A DNA stretch of 5,790 nucleotides, taken from assembly GCA_027038335.1 (NCBI GenBank), contig JALVWI010000307.1:1-5790 (forward strand), given 5' to 3'. This document shows, one piece after another, positions 1 through 5,117 of this stretch (the stretch's first letter is position 1; every line of letters starts with the position of its first letter). The notes below the pieces were generated by a model, which was given only the letters and a program-made list of their open reading frames with translations, did no database searches and was not told the DNA's origin. The stretch comes from Campylobacterales bacterium. Its GTDB lineage: Bacteria > Campylobacterota > Campylobacteria > Campylobacterales > JALSKU01. The position numbers were made by a program, and so were the translations under genes.

Positions 1-482
1 ATTGGCATCTTAAAAACATTTTTAAATGATTTTATTACTCCGAAACTTCCTCTTGAGTAGATATAAGTACCCACTGTATATACAAAAAACATACTCATTG
101 TATTTATTAGTGAAGTATAAATAACTGAATTTTTTCCAAAAAGTGCCAATCCTAAAGGGATGCCTATACTTCCTGTTACTCCAGTAACACTTGCCATAGA
201 AACGATAGATATATCTTTTGGATCACTTAAAAAGCGTTTTGCAAGTATAGTACTTATAACTAAAGCTATCAAAGATACAAGAAGATAGATAAAAGGAATT
301 TTTATAATGGAAATATCAATCTTTTGTGTCAAAAGTCCCCAAAAAGCCAAAATAGGCAGTAAAAAGTAGATATTTAACTTTACAATGGTTTTTTCATCCA
401 TCCCCTCTTTAAATTTTGCTTTTGAGATATATCCCATAGCAACAAAGAAATAAATAGAGAGGATGGATATAAAATTATCCAA
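1..482 (-). CDS. AEC-family (auxin efflux carrier-like) membrane transporter, N-terminal part
   Basis: Reading leftward from a TTG at 482-480 gives 160 uninterrupted residues that run off the window edge, so the C-terminal half is missing. The protein is very hydrophobic, with apparent membrane segments near residues 3-19, 33-51, 60-81, 92-115 and 118-142. Two stretches resemble the Mem_trans/AEC family: LNIYFLLPILAFWGLL (36-51), and a glycine-rich run ending GSIGIPLGLALFG (104-116), where the family usually has a GxxGIPL-type motif. Family members export or import small organic anions such as malate, but the substrate cannot be read here. The TTG start is chosen because an in-frame TAA lies five codons upstream (497-495) and the next ATG (residue 16) would cut into the first membrane segment. 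The ribosome site is weak (AAAGCGA-like). It starts 17 nt after hinT ends, so the two are probably cotranscribed. The family call is good; the substrate is unknown. Confidence 0.85.
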   Translation of the reverse strand, partial: MDNFISILSIYFFVAMGYISKAKFKEGMDEKTIVKLNIYFLLPILAFWGLLTQKIDISIIKIPFIYLLVSLIALVISTILAKRFLSDPKDISIVSMASVTGVTGSIGIPLGLALFGKNSVIYTSLINTMSMFFVYTVGTYIYSRGSFGVIKSFKNVFKMP

Positions 483-499
483 ATTATTTTCGCTTTAAT

Positions 500-856
500 T
501 TAGAGGTATTTTTTATTTTCATCCGGTGTTAACTGTGGCCATAAAAGTTTTGTGCCTCCAAGTATATGAAAATGCAAATGCATAACCTCTTGTCCACCAT
601 CTTCACCATTGTTTACAATAAGTCTATATCCTCTTTGGTCAAGTTCGAGTATCTTTGCTACTTCTTGAATAAACGGGGTCATTTTCGCCATCAACTCAGG
701 TGTAACATTTTGAAATTTATCTATATGTTTTTTAGGAATAACAAGTATATGAATAGGTGCCTTTGGATTGACATCATGAAAAGCTAAAAATTCATCATTT
801 TCATGAACTTTATTGCAAGGTATTTCACCTTGGACAATTTTGCAAAATATACACAT
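500..856 (-). CDS. hinT: HIT-family purine nucleoside phosphoramidase (HinT-like)
   Basis: A cytosolic 118-residue protein of the Hint branch of the histidine triad superfamily, which hydrolyses AMP-linked substrates such as adenosine phosphoramidates; the physiological substrate in bacteria is uncertain. The active-site triad is visible as HLHFHIL (His93, His95, His97), preceded by GGQEVM (87-92), a standard Hint arrangement. The N-terminus MCIFCKI with Cys2 and Cys5, plus His44 in PKKH, fits the zinc-binding variant common in bacteria. LLWPQL near 104-109 matches the usual Trp-Pro close to the C-terminus. Length is normal. The ATG is supported by an AGGAG ribosome site 7 nt upstream and by the conserved CIFC start. 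It is divergent from the PAP2 gene and leads a likely two-gene unit with the AEC transporter. Confidence 0.95.
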   Translation of the reverse strand: MCIFCKIVQGEIPCNKVHENDEFLAFHDVNPKAPIHILVIPKKHIDKFQNVTPELMAKMTPFIQEVAKILELDQRGYRLIVNNGEDGGQEVMHLHFHILGGTKLLWPQLTPDENKKYL

Positions 857-862
857 TTAATG

Positions 863-893
863 ACTCCTAATATTTTTTATCTATATTATATCA
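863..893 (-). promoter_or_regulatory. hinT promoter (extended -10) and ribosome binding site
   Basis: On the minus strand, TGATATAAT (893-885) is a perfect TGn-TATAAT extended -10 box, preceded by a run of seven or more T (900-894 on that strand). No good -35 is visible, which is usual for the housekeeping sigma factor in Campylobacterota. Transcription would begin near 878 and give a leader of about 20 nt. The leader holds TAGGAGT (869-863), a strong ribosome site 7 nt before the hinT ATG. Confidence 0.7.
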
Positions 894-902
894 AAAAAAA
901 TG

Positions 903-908
903 TATAAT
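903..908 (+). promoter_or_regulatory. Candidate -10 box for the PAP2-pheS direction
   Basis: TATAAT lies 33 nt before the TTG start of the PAP2 gene, after an A/T-only stretch and without a recognisable -35. It lies only 12 nt from the -10 of the opposite hinT promoter, so the two polymerase footprints would overlap. The match is exact, but the background is AT-rich, so confidence is moderate. Confidence 0.5.
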
Positions 909-920
909 AAAAGCTTAGAT

Positions 921-934
921 TTTAGGATTTAGGA
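921..934 (+). promoter_or_regulatory. Doubled ribosome binding site before the PAP2 gene
   Basis: The heptamer TTTAGGA occurs twice in tandem (921-927 and 928-934). The second AGGA is 6 nt before the TTG at 941, the right distance for a ribosome site. This supports TTG as the true start, since no ATG is available at the N-terminus in this frame. Confidence 0.6.
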
Positions 935-940
935 ATAATT

Positions 941-1627
941 TTGCTTAATTTTAAAAAACAGTTAATTGTAACGATAATTTTATTGGTAGCGACTATTTTA
1001 TTTTTTCAATATTCAAATGTTGATGTTTGGGTTGAAAATCTTTTTTATCATAGTTCAACTCATACTTGGTTGATAGATAGAGATAATAAAATCTTAAAAA
1101 TTATCTTTTATACAGGTATCAAAAAACTTCTGATAGCTATAGCTGTGATGATGCTATTGTCTCTTATCATTTTTAGAAATTCTAAAATTATAAAAGAGTA
1201 TAAAAAAGGGCTTATTATCGTAATACTTTCAGCTATTTTTGTTCCACTAGTTGTTGGAGGACTTAAGGCTATCACAAATACCCCATGCCCTAAAAATACT
1301 GATATTTACGGTGGAAGTTATCCTGAAGTAAAAGTGCTTGATAGCTACCCTAAAAATTTTCATCAAAAAAAGAGGATAAAGTGCTGGCCGGCAGGTCACG
1401 CAAGTGGGGGATTTGCATTATTATCACTCTTTTTTCTTTTTAAAAGCAGGAAAAATAAAAAAAGAGCTATTGTCCTTGCTATGGTGGTTGGATGGTCTAT
1501 GGGACTATATAAAATGATGATAGGAGATCACTATCTAAGTCATACTATTGTTACTATGCTTTTGGCATGGCTTATCATTATCATAATAGCTAGATTACTT
1601 AAAAGTAGTGATTTTACTAAGGTTTAA
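941..1627 (+). CDS. PAP2-superfamily membrane phosphatase
   Basis: A 228-residue integral membrane protein with about six hydrophobic segments (near 8-22, 61-78, 91-107, 157-168, 175-190 and 203-220), the usual layout of membrane type 2 phosphatidic acid phosphatases, which remove phosphate from lipid substrates on the outer face of the inner membrane. Three PAP2 motifs can be aligned. The first is KAITNTPCP (109-117), where the canonical KX6RP has Cys for Arg. The second is PAGH (150-153), for PSGH, with the catalytic-type His153. The third is KMMIGDHYLSH (191-201), for SRX5HX3D, with Lys for Arg, His197 kept, and His where Asp is usual. CPKNTDIYGG and CWPAGHASGGFAL recall the COG3907 type of PAP2 proteins, often found near lipid A or cell-envelope genes, but the substrate is not evident here. 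The start is TTG with AGGA 6 nt upstream. It ends 51 nt before pheS and may be cotranscribed with it. Confidence 0.88.
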   Translation: MLNFKKQLIVTIILLVATILFFQYSNVDVWVENLFYHSSTHTWLIDRDNKILKIIFYTGIKKLLIAIAVMMLLSLIIFRNSKIIKEYKKGLIIVILSAIFVPLVVGGLKAITNTPCPKNTDIYGGSYPEVKVLDSYPKNFHQKKRIKCWPAGHASGGFALLSLFFLFKSRKNKKRAIVLAMVVGWSMGLYKMMIGDHYLSHTIVTMLLAWLIIIIIARLLKSSDFTKV

Positions 1628-1645
1628 TCTATTTTTTAGTAAAAT
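1611..1645. repeat. Perfect 10-bp inverted repeat over the PAP2 stop codon
   Basis: ATTTTACTAA (1611-1620) and TTAGTAAAAT (1636-1645) are exact reverse complements separated by 15 nt, with the PAP2 stop codon in the loop. The stem has only two G-C pairs and is not followed by a T run, so it is a poor intrinsic terminator. The right arm overlaps a candidate -10 for pheS. Confidence 0.5.
1640..1645 (+). promoter_or_regulatory. Possible internal -10 box upstream of pheS
   Basis: TAAAAT follows a T-rich stretch (1632-1637), a pattern like Campylobacterota housekeeping promoters. It would give a leader of roughly 25-30 nt before pheS. In such AT-rich DNA this match is weak, and pheS could equally be read from the promoter before the PAP2 gene. 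Confidence 0.3.
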
Positions 1646-1663
1646 ATTCCCTTTAAATATCAT

Positions 1664-1670
1664 AAGAAGG
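1664..1670 (+). promoter_or_regulatory. pheS ribosome binding site (decides a TTG start)
   Basis: AAGAAGG lies 8 nt before the TTG at 1679. No ATG or GTG start lies near the expected N-terminus, and protein length and N-terminal sequence agree with Campylobacter PheS when TTG is used. Confidence 0.75.
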
Positions 1671-1678
1671 CAAAATAC

Positions 1679-2671
1679 TTGAAAAAATATATCCATAAAA
1701 TCAAATCTGCTTTAGACTTAGAAGAGTTGGAGAAGCTTAGGATCGAAGTTTTCGGTAAAAAGGGTGTTTTAGCGACCTCTTTTGCAAAATTGAAAACTTT
1801 GGCAAATGAAGAGAAAAAAAGCTATGCCGGTGAATTAAACAGTTTAAAACAGGAGTTGACAAAAGTATTTAATGCAAAAAAGGATAATCTTCTCAAAGAA
1901 CATACTCAAAAACTTATGCAAAAAGAGGGCGTAGATGTAACGCTTTTTGATGCAGCTTGTGAAAGCGGTGCACTTCATCCGGTTCAAGCTACCATGGATA
2001 AAATAATTGATTATTTTTTAAATATGAATTATGAGATACAAGAGGGTCCTTTGGTAGAGGATGATTTTCATAACTTTGAAGCTTTAAACTTACCTCAATT
2101 TCATCCGGCTCGAGATATGCAAGACACTTTTTATTTTAAAGATAGTATGCTCCTAAGAACTCATACCTCTCCGGTACAGATAAGAACAATGCTTTCAAAA
2201 AAGCCTCCTATTAGAGTGATAAGTCCGGGGGCGGTTTTTAGAAAAGATTTAGACCTTACTCATACTCCTCAGTTTCATCAAGTTGAAGGACTTGTCGTGG
2301 AAGAGGGTGATAAAGTATCATTTTCAAACTTAAAATTTATCTTGGAAGATTTTTTAACATATATGTTTGGAGATGTTAAAGTAAGATTTAGACCTAGCTT
2401 TTTTCCTTTTACAGAGCCTAGTGCAGAAGTGGATATAAGTTGTATCTTTTGCAAAGGTGCAGGGTGCAGGGTTTGTTCGCATACCGGATGGCTTGAAGTT
2501 TTAGGTTGCGGTATGGTTGATCCTAATGTTTATCAAGCCGTAGGATATGAAAATGTAAGCGGATTTGCATTTGGACTAGGTGTTGAGAGATTTGCAATGC
2601 TTTTACATAAAATACCGGATTTAAGGTCATTGTATGAAGGAGATTTGAGACTTTTGGAGCAATTTAAATGA
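1679..2671 (+). CDS. pheS: Phenylalanine--tRNA ligase alpha subunit
   Basis: Catalytic subunit of the cytosolic alpha2-beta2 phenylalanyl-tRNA synthetase, which makes Phe-AMP and charges tRNA-Phe. At 330 residues it has the family length. Residues 1-85 are the helical N-terminal arm that contacts tRNA. The class II catalytic core follows, with VEDDFHNFEALNLP (126-139), HPARDMQDTFYF (142-153), THTSPVQIR (161-169), the motif 2 loop FRKD...HTPQFHQVEG (187-204) and motif 3 GLGVERFAML (299-308, with Arg304). GFAFG (295-299) is the phenylalanine pocket; its Ala297 corresponds to E. coli Ala294. CIFCKGAGCRVC (255-266) holds four cysteines in a CxxC-x4-CxxC zinc-knuckle pattern, absent from E. coli PheS but known in Campylobacter and Gram-positive enzymes. 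The start is TTG, after an AAGAAGG ribosome site. Between its end and pheT lies an unusual 118-nt gap. Confidence 0.98.
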   Translation: MKKYIHKIKSALDLEELEKLRIEVFGKKGVLATSFAKLKTLANEEKKSYAGELNSLKQELTKVFNAKKDNLLKEHTQKLMQKEGVDVTLFDAACESGALHPVQATMDKIIDYFLNMNYEIQEGPLVEDDFHNFEALNLPQFHPARDMQDTFYFKDSMLLRTHTSPVQIRTMLSKKPPIRVISPGAVFRKDLDLTHTPQFHQVEGLVVEEGDKVSFSNLKFILEDFLTYMFGDVKVRFRPSFFPFTEPSAEVDISCIFCKGAGCRVCSHTGWLEVLGCGMVDPNVYQAVGYENVSGFAFGLGVERFAMLLHKIPDLRSLYEGDLRLLEQFK

Positions 2672-2793
2672 AACATTCATATTTCAATAATATTACTAAT
2701 AAAAACTATGAATGTTTCTCTTGTCGAAGACAAAGCTTCAGTGAGAGGAATTTTCAAGGAGCTTTGCTTCTTGAAAAGGAGAAAGAAAAATGA
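2668..2793 (+). CDS. Possible 41-residue peptide bridging pheS and pheT
   Basis: An open frame starts at the ATG that overlaps the pheS TGA (ATGA, 2668-2671) and ends at the TGA that overlaps the pheT ATG (ATGA, 2790-2793), so it fills the gap exactly and would be translationally coupled at both ends. GGAG at 2656-2659 lies 8 nt before its start and could serve as its ribosome site, although those bases also encode the conserved PheS end. The product begins MKHSYFNNIT, has Cys16 and Cys19 in ECFSCRRQSF (15-24), and ends in a charged EKEKEK tail. Four of 41 residues are Phe (6, 17, 24, 29) and three of those codons are TTC, in a genome that would be expected to favour TTT. I recognise no family. 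It may be a chance open frame in a repeat, a relic of insertion, or a leader peptide that senses Phe supply. Confidence 0.3.
   Translation: MKHSYFNNITNKNYECFSCRRQSFSERNFQGALLLEKEKEK
2670..2718. repeat. Perfect 12-bp inverted repeat at the pheS end
   Basis: GAAACATTCATA (2670-2681) and TATGAATGTTTC (2707-2718) are exact reverse complements around a 25-nt A/T-rich loop. The left arm begins inside the pheS stop codon. There is no T run after the right arm, and the next gene of the operon follows, so it does not read as a terminator. It could protect the pheS 3' end or be part of an inserted element. Confidence 0.65.
2715..2750 (+). other. Imperfect stem-loop in the pheS-pheT gap
   Basis: An RNA stem can form between 2715-2724 and 2741-2750 (six Watson-Crick pairs, including CTCT with AGAG, plus four G-U pairs), topped by GAAG (2726-2729) pairing with CTTC (2736-2739) over a 6-nt loop. 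A smaller alternative hairpin, TTGTC-GAA-GACAA (2721-2733), uses part of the same bases. Both are folds drawn by eye without energy calculation. Confidence 0.35.
2751..2777 (+). promoter_or_regulatory. Strong hairpin abutting the pheT ribosome binding site
   Basis: TTTTCAAGGAGC (2751-2762) pairs with GCTTCTTGAAAA (2766-2777) over a TTT loop: 12 pairs, eleven Watson-Crick and one G-U. Its last two bases are the first two of AAGGAG (2776-2781), the pheT ribosome site, so a closed hairpin could hinder ribosome loading. CAAAGCTTC (2731-2739) can pair instead with GGAGCTTTG (2758-2766), 9 pairs with one G-U, which would open this hairpin. Two exclusive folds beside a ribosome site suggest, but do not prove, control of pheT translation. 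Confidence 0.5.
2776..2781 (+). promoter_or_regulatory. pheT ribosome binding site
   Basis: AAGGAG lies 8 nt before the ATG at 2790, a near-ideal site. It sits inside the extra segment between pheS and pheT, so pheT now depends on a ribosome site carried by that segment. Confidence 0.8.
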
Positions 2794-5117
2794 TAATCAC
2801 TAGAAATTGGTTAAATGAATGGATAGATATAAGTGACAAAACAAGTGAAGAGATTTGCGATACTTTAAACTCTATAGGATTGGAAGTTGATAGCTTAAAA
2901 AAAGTTAGAATTCCTAAAAAAGTTGTAGTAGGTTTTGTAAAAGAGTGTGTAAAACATCCTGATGCTGATAAGCTTTCTGTTTGTCAAGTTGATATAGGAG
3001 AGGAAACAGTACAGATAGTTTGTGGAGCAAAAAATGTTAAAGCAGGGCAGTTTGTACCTGTAGCAACTATCGGTGCAGTTTTAGGTAAAGATTTTAAAAT
3101 CAAAAAAGCAAAACTTAGAGGTGTTGAGTCTAAAGGAATGATATGCTCATCTTCTGAGATAGGGCTACCAGAGTTAAATGACGGTATTTTAGAGCTTGAT
3201 GATAGTATAGGCGAGCTTCATATAGGAAAAGAGCTTTGTGAATATGAGCTTTTAAATGACGATATTATAGAGATAGAACTTACTGCAAACAGAGGAGACT
3301 GTCTTAGTATTTACGGAGTTGCTAGAGATCTTAGTGCTGCGTATGAAAAAGTGCTTTATTGTTTGGAAGATATTAGCAACAAAGATGGCAATCTAGGCAT
3401 AGGTAGAGTTCTTTCTATCGGCTCAAAAGATGCCAATTACTCATCATTGCTATATAGGGTATTTGAAAAAGATGATATAAAAGAGATTTTGCTACTTAAA
3501 CTTAGAGTTGCTTTTGTAGATAAAAAAAATGATAATATCTTTGAAACATATAAAAATTATATTACTCATTCTACCGGAGTTATAGTAAAATTTTATCCAT
3601 TTGATATATGTGAAAAAGATGGTAAATGTAAGCTTGAATTAAAAAAAGATGAAAATGGCATCGAATATGTGCAAATAGGCAGTAAAAAGTCCTATGTGGG
3701 ATTTGACGAAGAGGATGAGTTAAAGCCCTCTGATGAAAAAACAAGGATTATTTTTGAGGCTAGCTATGCACATCCTGAAACTCTTTCAAAAGTAGGTAAA
3801 TTTTTTAACACAAAAGGTGATATGATATTTTACCATTCAAGCAGAGGCAGTGAGCCAAACTTGGAGTTTGGTAATAAATTTTTCAAAATAGTTTTAGATA
3901 AATGTTTGGATGTAAAATGGTATAGCGGAACAGAAGCTATAGACAATAGAAATAAACCAAAAACCATAAATATATATATAAGTAAAATAAATGCACTTGT
4001 AGGTCAAAAGATAGAAAAAAGCAAAATTGTTTCTATCCTTAAAAATCTTGGATTTGAAGTACAAATGAAAGATGAATTTGACTTAATGAGTGTAAAAATT
4101 CCTCTTTTTAGACATGATATATCCAATGAAGAAGATATTGTTGAAGAGATTGTGAGAATTGTTGGAATTGATAATATAGTTTCAACTCCTCTTGAATTTA
4201 TAGAATCAAATAACCAAAATAAAGCTCTTGAAAATTATAAAAAAAGAGTTTATTTTAGAAAAAAAGCATCTTCAAGCGGTTTTTTTGAGATAATCAATTA
4301 TATTTTTACAGATAGTAAAAAATTGGAAAAGTTAGGCTTTGAACATACAGTTAATACAAAAAAGCTGATCAATCCTGTAACAAAAGAGTTAAATACTTTG
4401 CGTTCTACCTTGACAGTAGGATTGCTTGAAACAAGCCAAAGAAATCATAAACAAGGTAAAAAAAGTATAAGACTTTTTGAAGTAGGAACTGTTTTTGATG
4501 CTCAAAGAAGTGAGAGCCGTAAAATTTCTTTTATATTTAGCGGTGAAGTTGAAAGAGCAGCTATAAGAAATCATGGAAAACCTAAAATAATAGACTTTTT
4601 TACCTTTGCACAAAAAATTTCTTCTATTGTAGGGGATTTTGAAATAGAAAAAAACGAAGAGTTGCATACTCTCTTTTCTCCTTATGAATCAGGTAAAATT
4701 ATAAAAAATTCAAAAATCATAGGATTTATAGGTAGAGTGCATTTGGATATAGAAAATGAGTATGATTTGCCAAAAAGTTATATTTGTGAGATAGATTTTG
4801 ACAAGTTGGAGCTTGAAGCTCATAGTGTTAAACCTTATTCAAAGTTTCCTTCTCTTGAGAGAGATTTTAGCTTTTTGATTCCAAAAGATATGAGCTATGC
4901 CAAAGTCAAATCTACTATTTTATCTGTCTTGCCAAAAGAGGTAGTAGAATTTTATCCGATAGATATATATGAAAGTGATGAACTAAAAGGAAATATTAGT
5001 TTAACTATCAGGTTTATTATACAATCATTTGAAAAGACCTTAAATGATGATGATATAAATGCAATAGTATCACCGATACTAGAAAAACTAAATGAAAATA
5101 AAATTGAGTTAAGATGA
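2790..5117 (+). CDS. pheT: Phenylalanine--tRNA ligase beta subunit
   Basis: Partner of PheS in the cytosolic alpha2-beta2 synthetase; it binds tRNA-Phe and in most bacteria clears Tyr-tRNA-Phe. The 775 residues are near normal length. Domains in order: N-terminal MIITRNWLNEWIDI; tRNA-binding OB fold (about 45-155, with HPDADKLSVCQVD and CGAKNV); a B3/B4 editing region (about 218-366); B5 (about 392-463), where Asp443, Asp449, Glu452 and Glu453 match the spacing of the E. coli magnesium ligands 452, 458, 461 and 462; a synthetase-like core (about 478-670, with LINPVTKELNTLRSTL); and the C-terminal FDX-ACB anticodon-binding domain (about 683-775, with KFPSLERDFSF). The B3/B4 region is degenerate: the GQPxHAFD and GGxxGG motifs are absent, while FEASY (322-326) and RGSEP (352-356) remain. 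The ATG follows AAGGAG, and the TGA overlaps the aroA ATG (ATGA), so the two are coupled. Confidence 0.98.
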   Translation: MIITRNWLNEWIDISDKTSEEICDTLNSIGLEVDSLKKVRIPKKVVVGFVKECVKHPDADKLSVCQVDIGEETVQIVCGAKNVKAGQFVPVATIGAVLGKDFKIKKAKLRGVESKGMICSSSEIGLPELNDGILELDDSIGELHIGKELCEYELLNDDIIEIELTANRGDCLSIYGVARDLSAAYEKVLYCLEDISNKDGNLGIGRVLSIGSKDANYSSLLYRVFEKDDIKEILLLKLRVAFVDKKNDNIFETYKNYITHSTGVIVKFYPFDICEKDGKCKLELKKDENGIEYVQIGSKKSYVGFDEEDELKPSDEKTRIIFEASYAHPETLSKVGKFFNTKGDMIFYHSSRGSEPNLEFGNKFFKIVLDKCLDVKWYSGTEAIDNRNKPKTINIYISKINALVGQKIEKSKIVSILKNLGFEVQMKDEFDLMSVKIPLFRHDISNEEDIVEEIVRIVGIDNIVSTPLEFIESNNQNKALENYKKRVYFRKKASSSGFFEIINYIFTDSKKLEKLGFEHTVNTKKLINPVTKELNTLRSTLTVGLLETSQRNHKQGKKSIRLFEVGTVFDAQRSESRKISFIFSGEVERAAIRNHGKPKIIDFFTFAQKISSIVGDFEIEKNEELHTLFSPYESGKIIKNSKIIGFIGRVHLDIENEYDLPKSYICEIDFDKLELEAHSVKPYSKFPSLERDFSFLIPKDMSYAKVKSTILSVLPKEVVEFYPIDIYESDELKGNISLTIRFIIQSFEKTLNDDDINAIVSPILEKLNENKIELR

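Larger units (their letters stand above)
2666..2793 (+). repeat. AAATGA-bounded segment between pheS and pheT, possible small insertion
   Basis: AAATGA occurs at 2666-2671, over the pheS stop, and at 2788-2793, over the pheT start. If the 122 nt from one copy to the other were removed, pheS and pheT would overlap by ATGA, as pheT and aroA do. GGAG at 2656-2659 would then sit 8 nt before the pheT ATG. This is what an insertion with a 6-bp target duplication would leave, and the segment is packed with inverted repeats as MITE or REP-like elements often are. It shows no terminal inverted repeats at its ends, and a 6-bp match in AT-rich DNA can arise by chance, so the insertion is an inference. 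Confidence 0.4.

Noticed and set aside
566..787. Plus-strand 73-codon open frame
   Set aside because: It lies wholly antisense to hinT, has no ribosome site and no family resemblance, and hinT is clearly the coding strand.
2441..2480. Cysteine-rich stretch in PheS as a fused zinc-finger domain
   Set aside because: The CxxC-x4-CxxC insert before GWLEVLG is a recurring part of PheS in Campylobacter and Gram-positive bacteria, not a new fusion.
2670..2718. Inverted repeat after pheS as an intrinsic terminator
   Set aside because: The loop is 25 nt, the stem is AT-rich, no T run follows, and stopping here would cut off pheT from its partner.
2708..2803. Second small open frame (31 codons) in the pheS-pheT gap
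   Set aside because: It has no ribosome site and runs 14 nt into pheT, unlike the frame at 2668-2793, which meets both neighbours by ATGA.
4389..4667. Minus-strand 92-codon open frame
   Set aside because: It lies antisense within the well-conserved synthetase-like core of pheT and has low-complexity, Phe- and Ser-rich content expected of a shadow frame.
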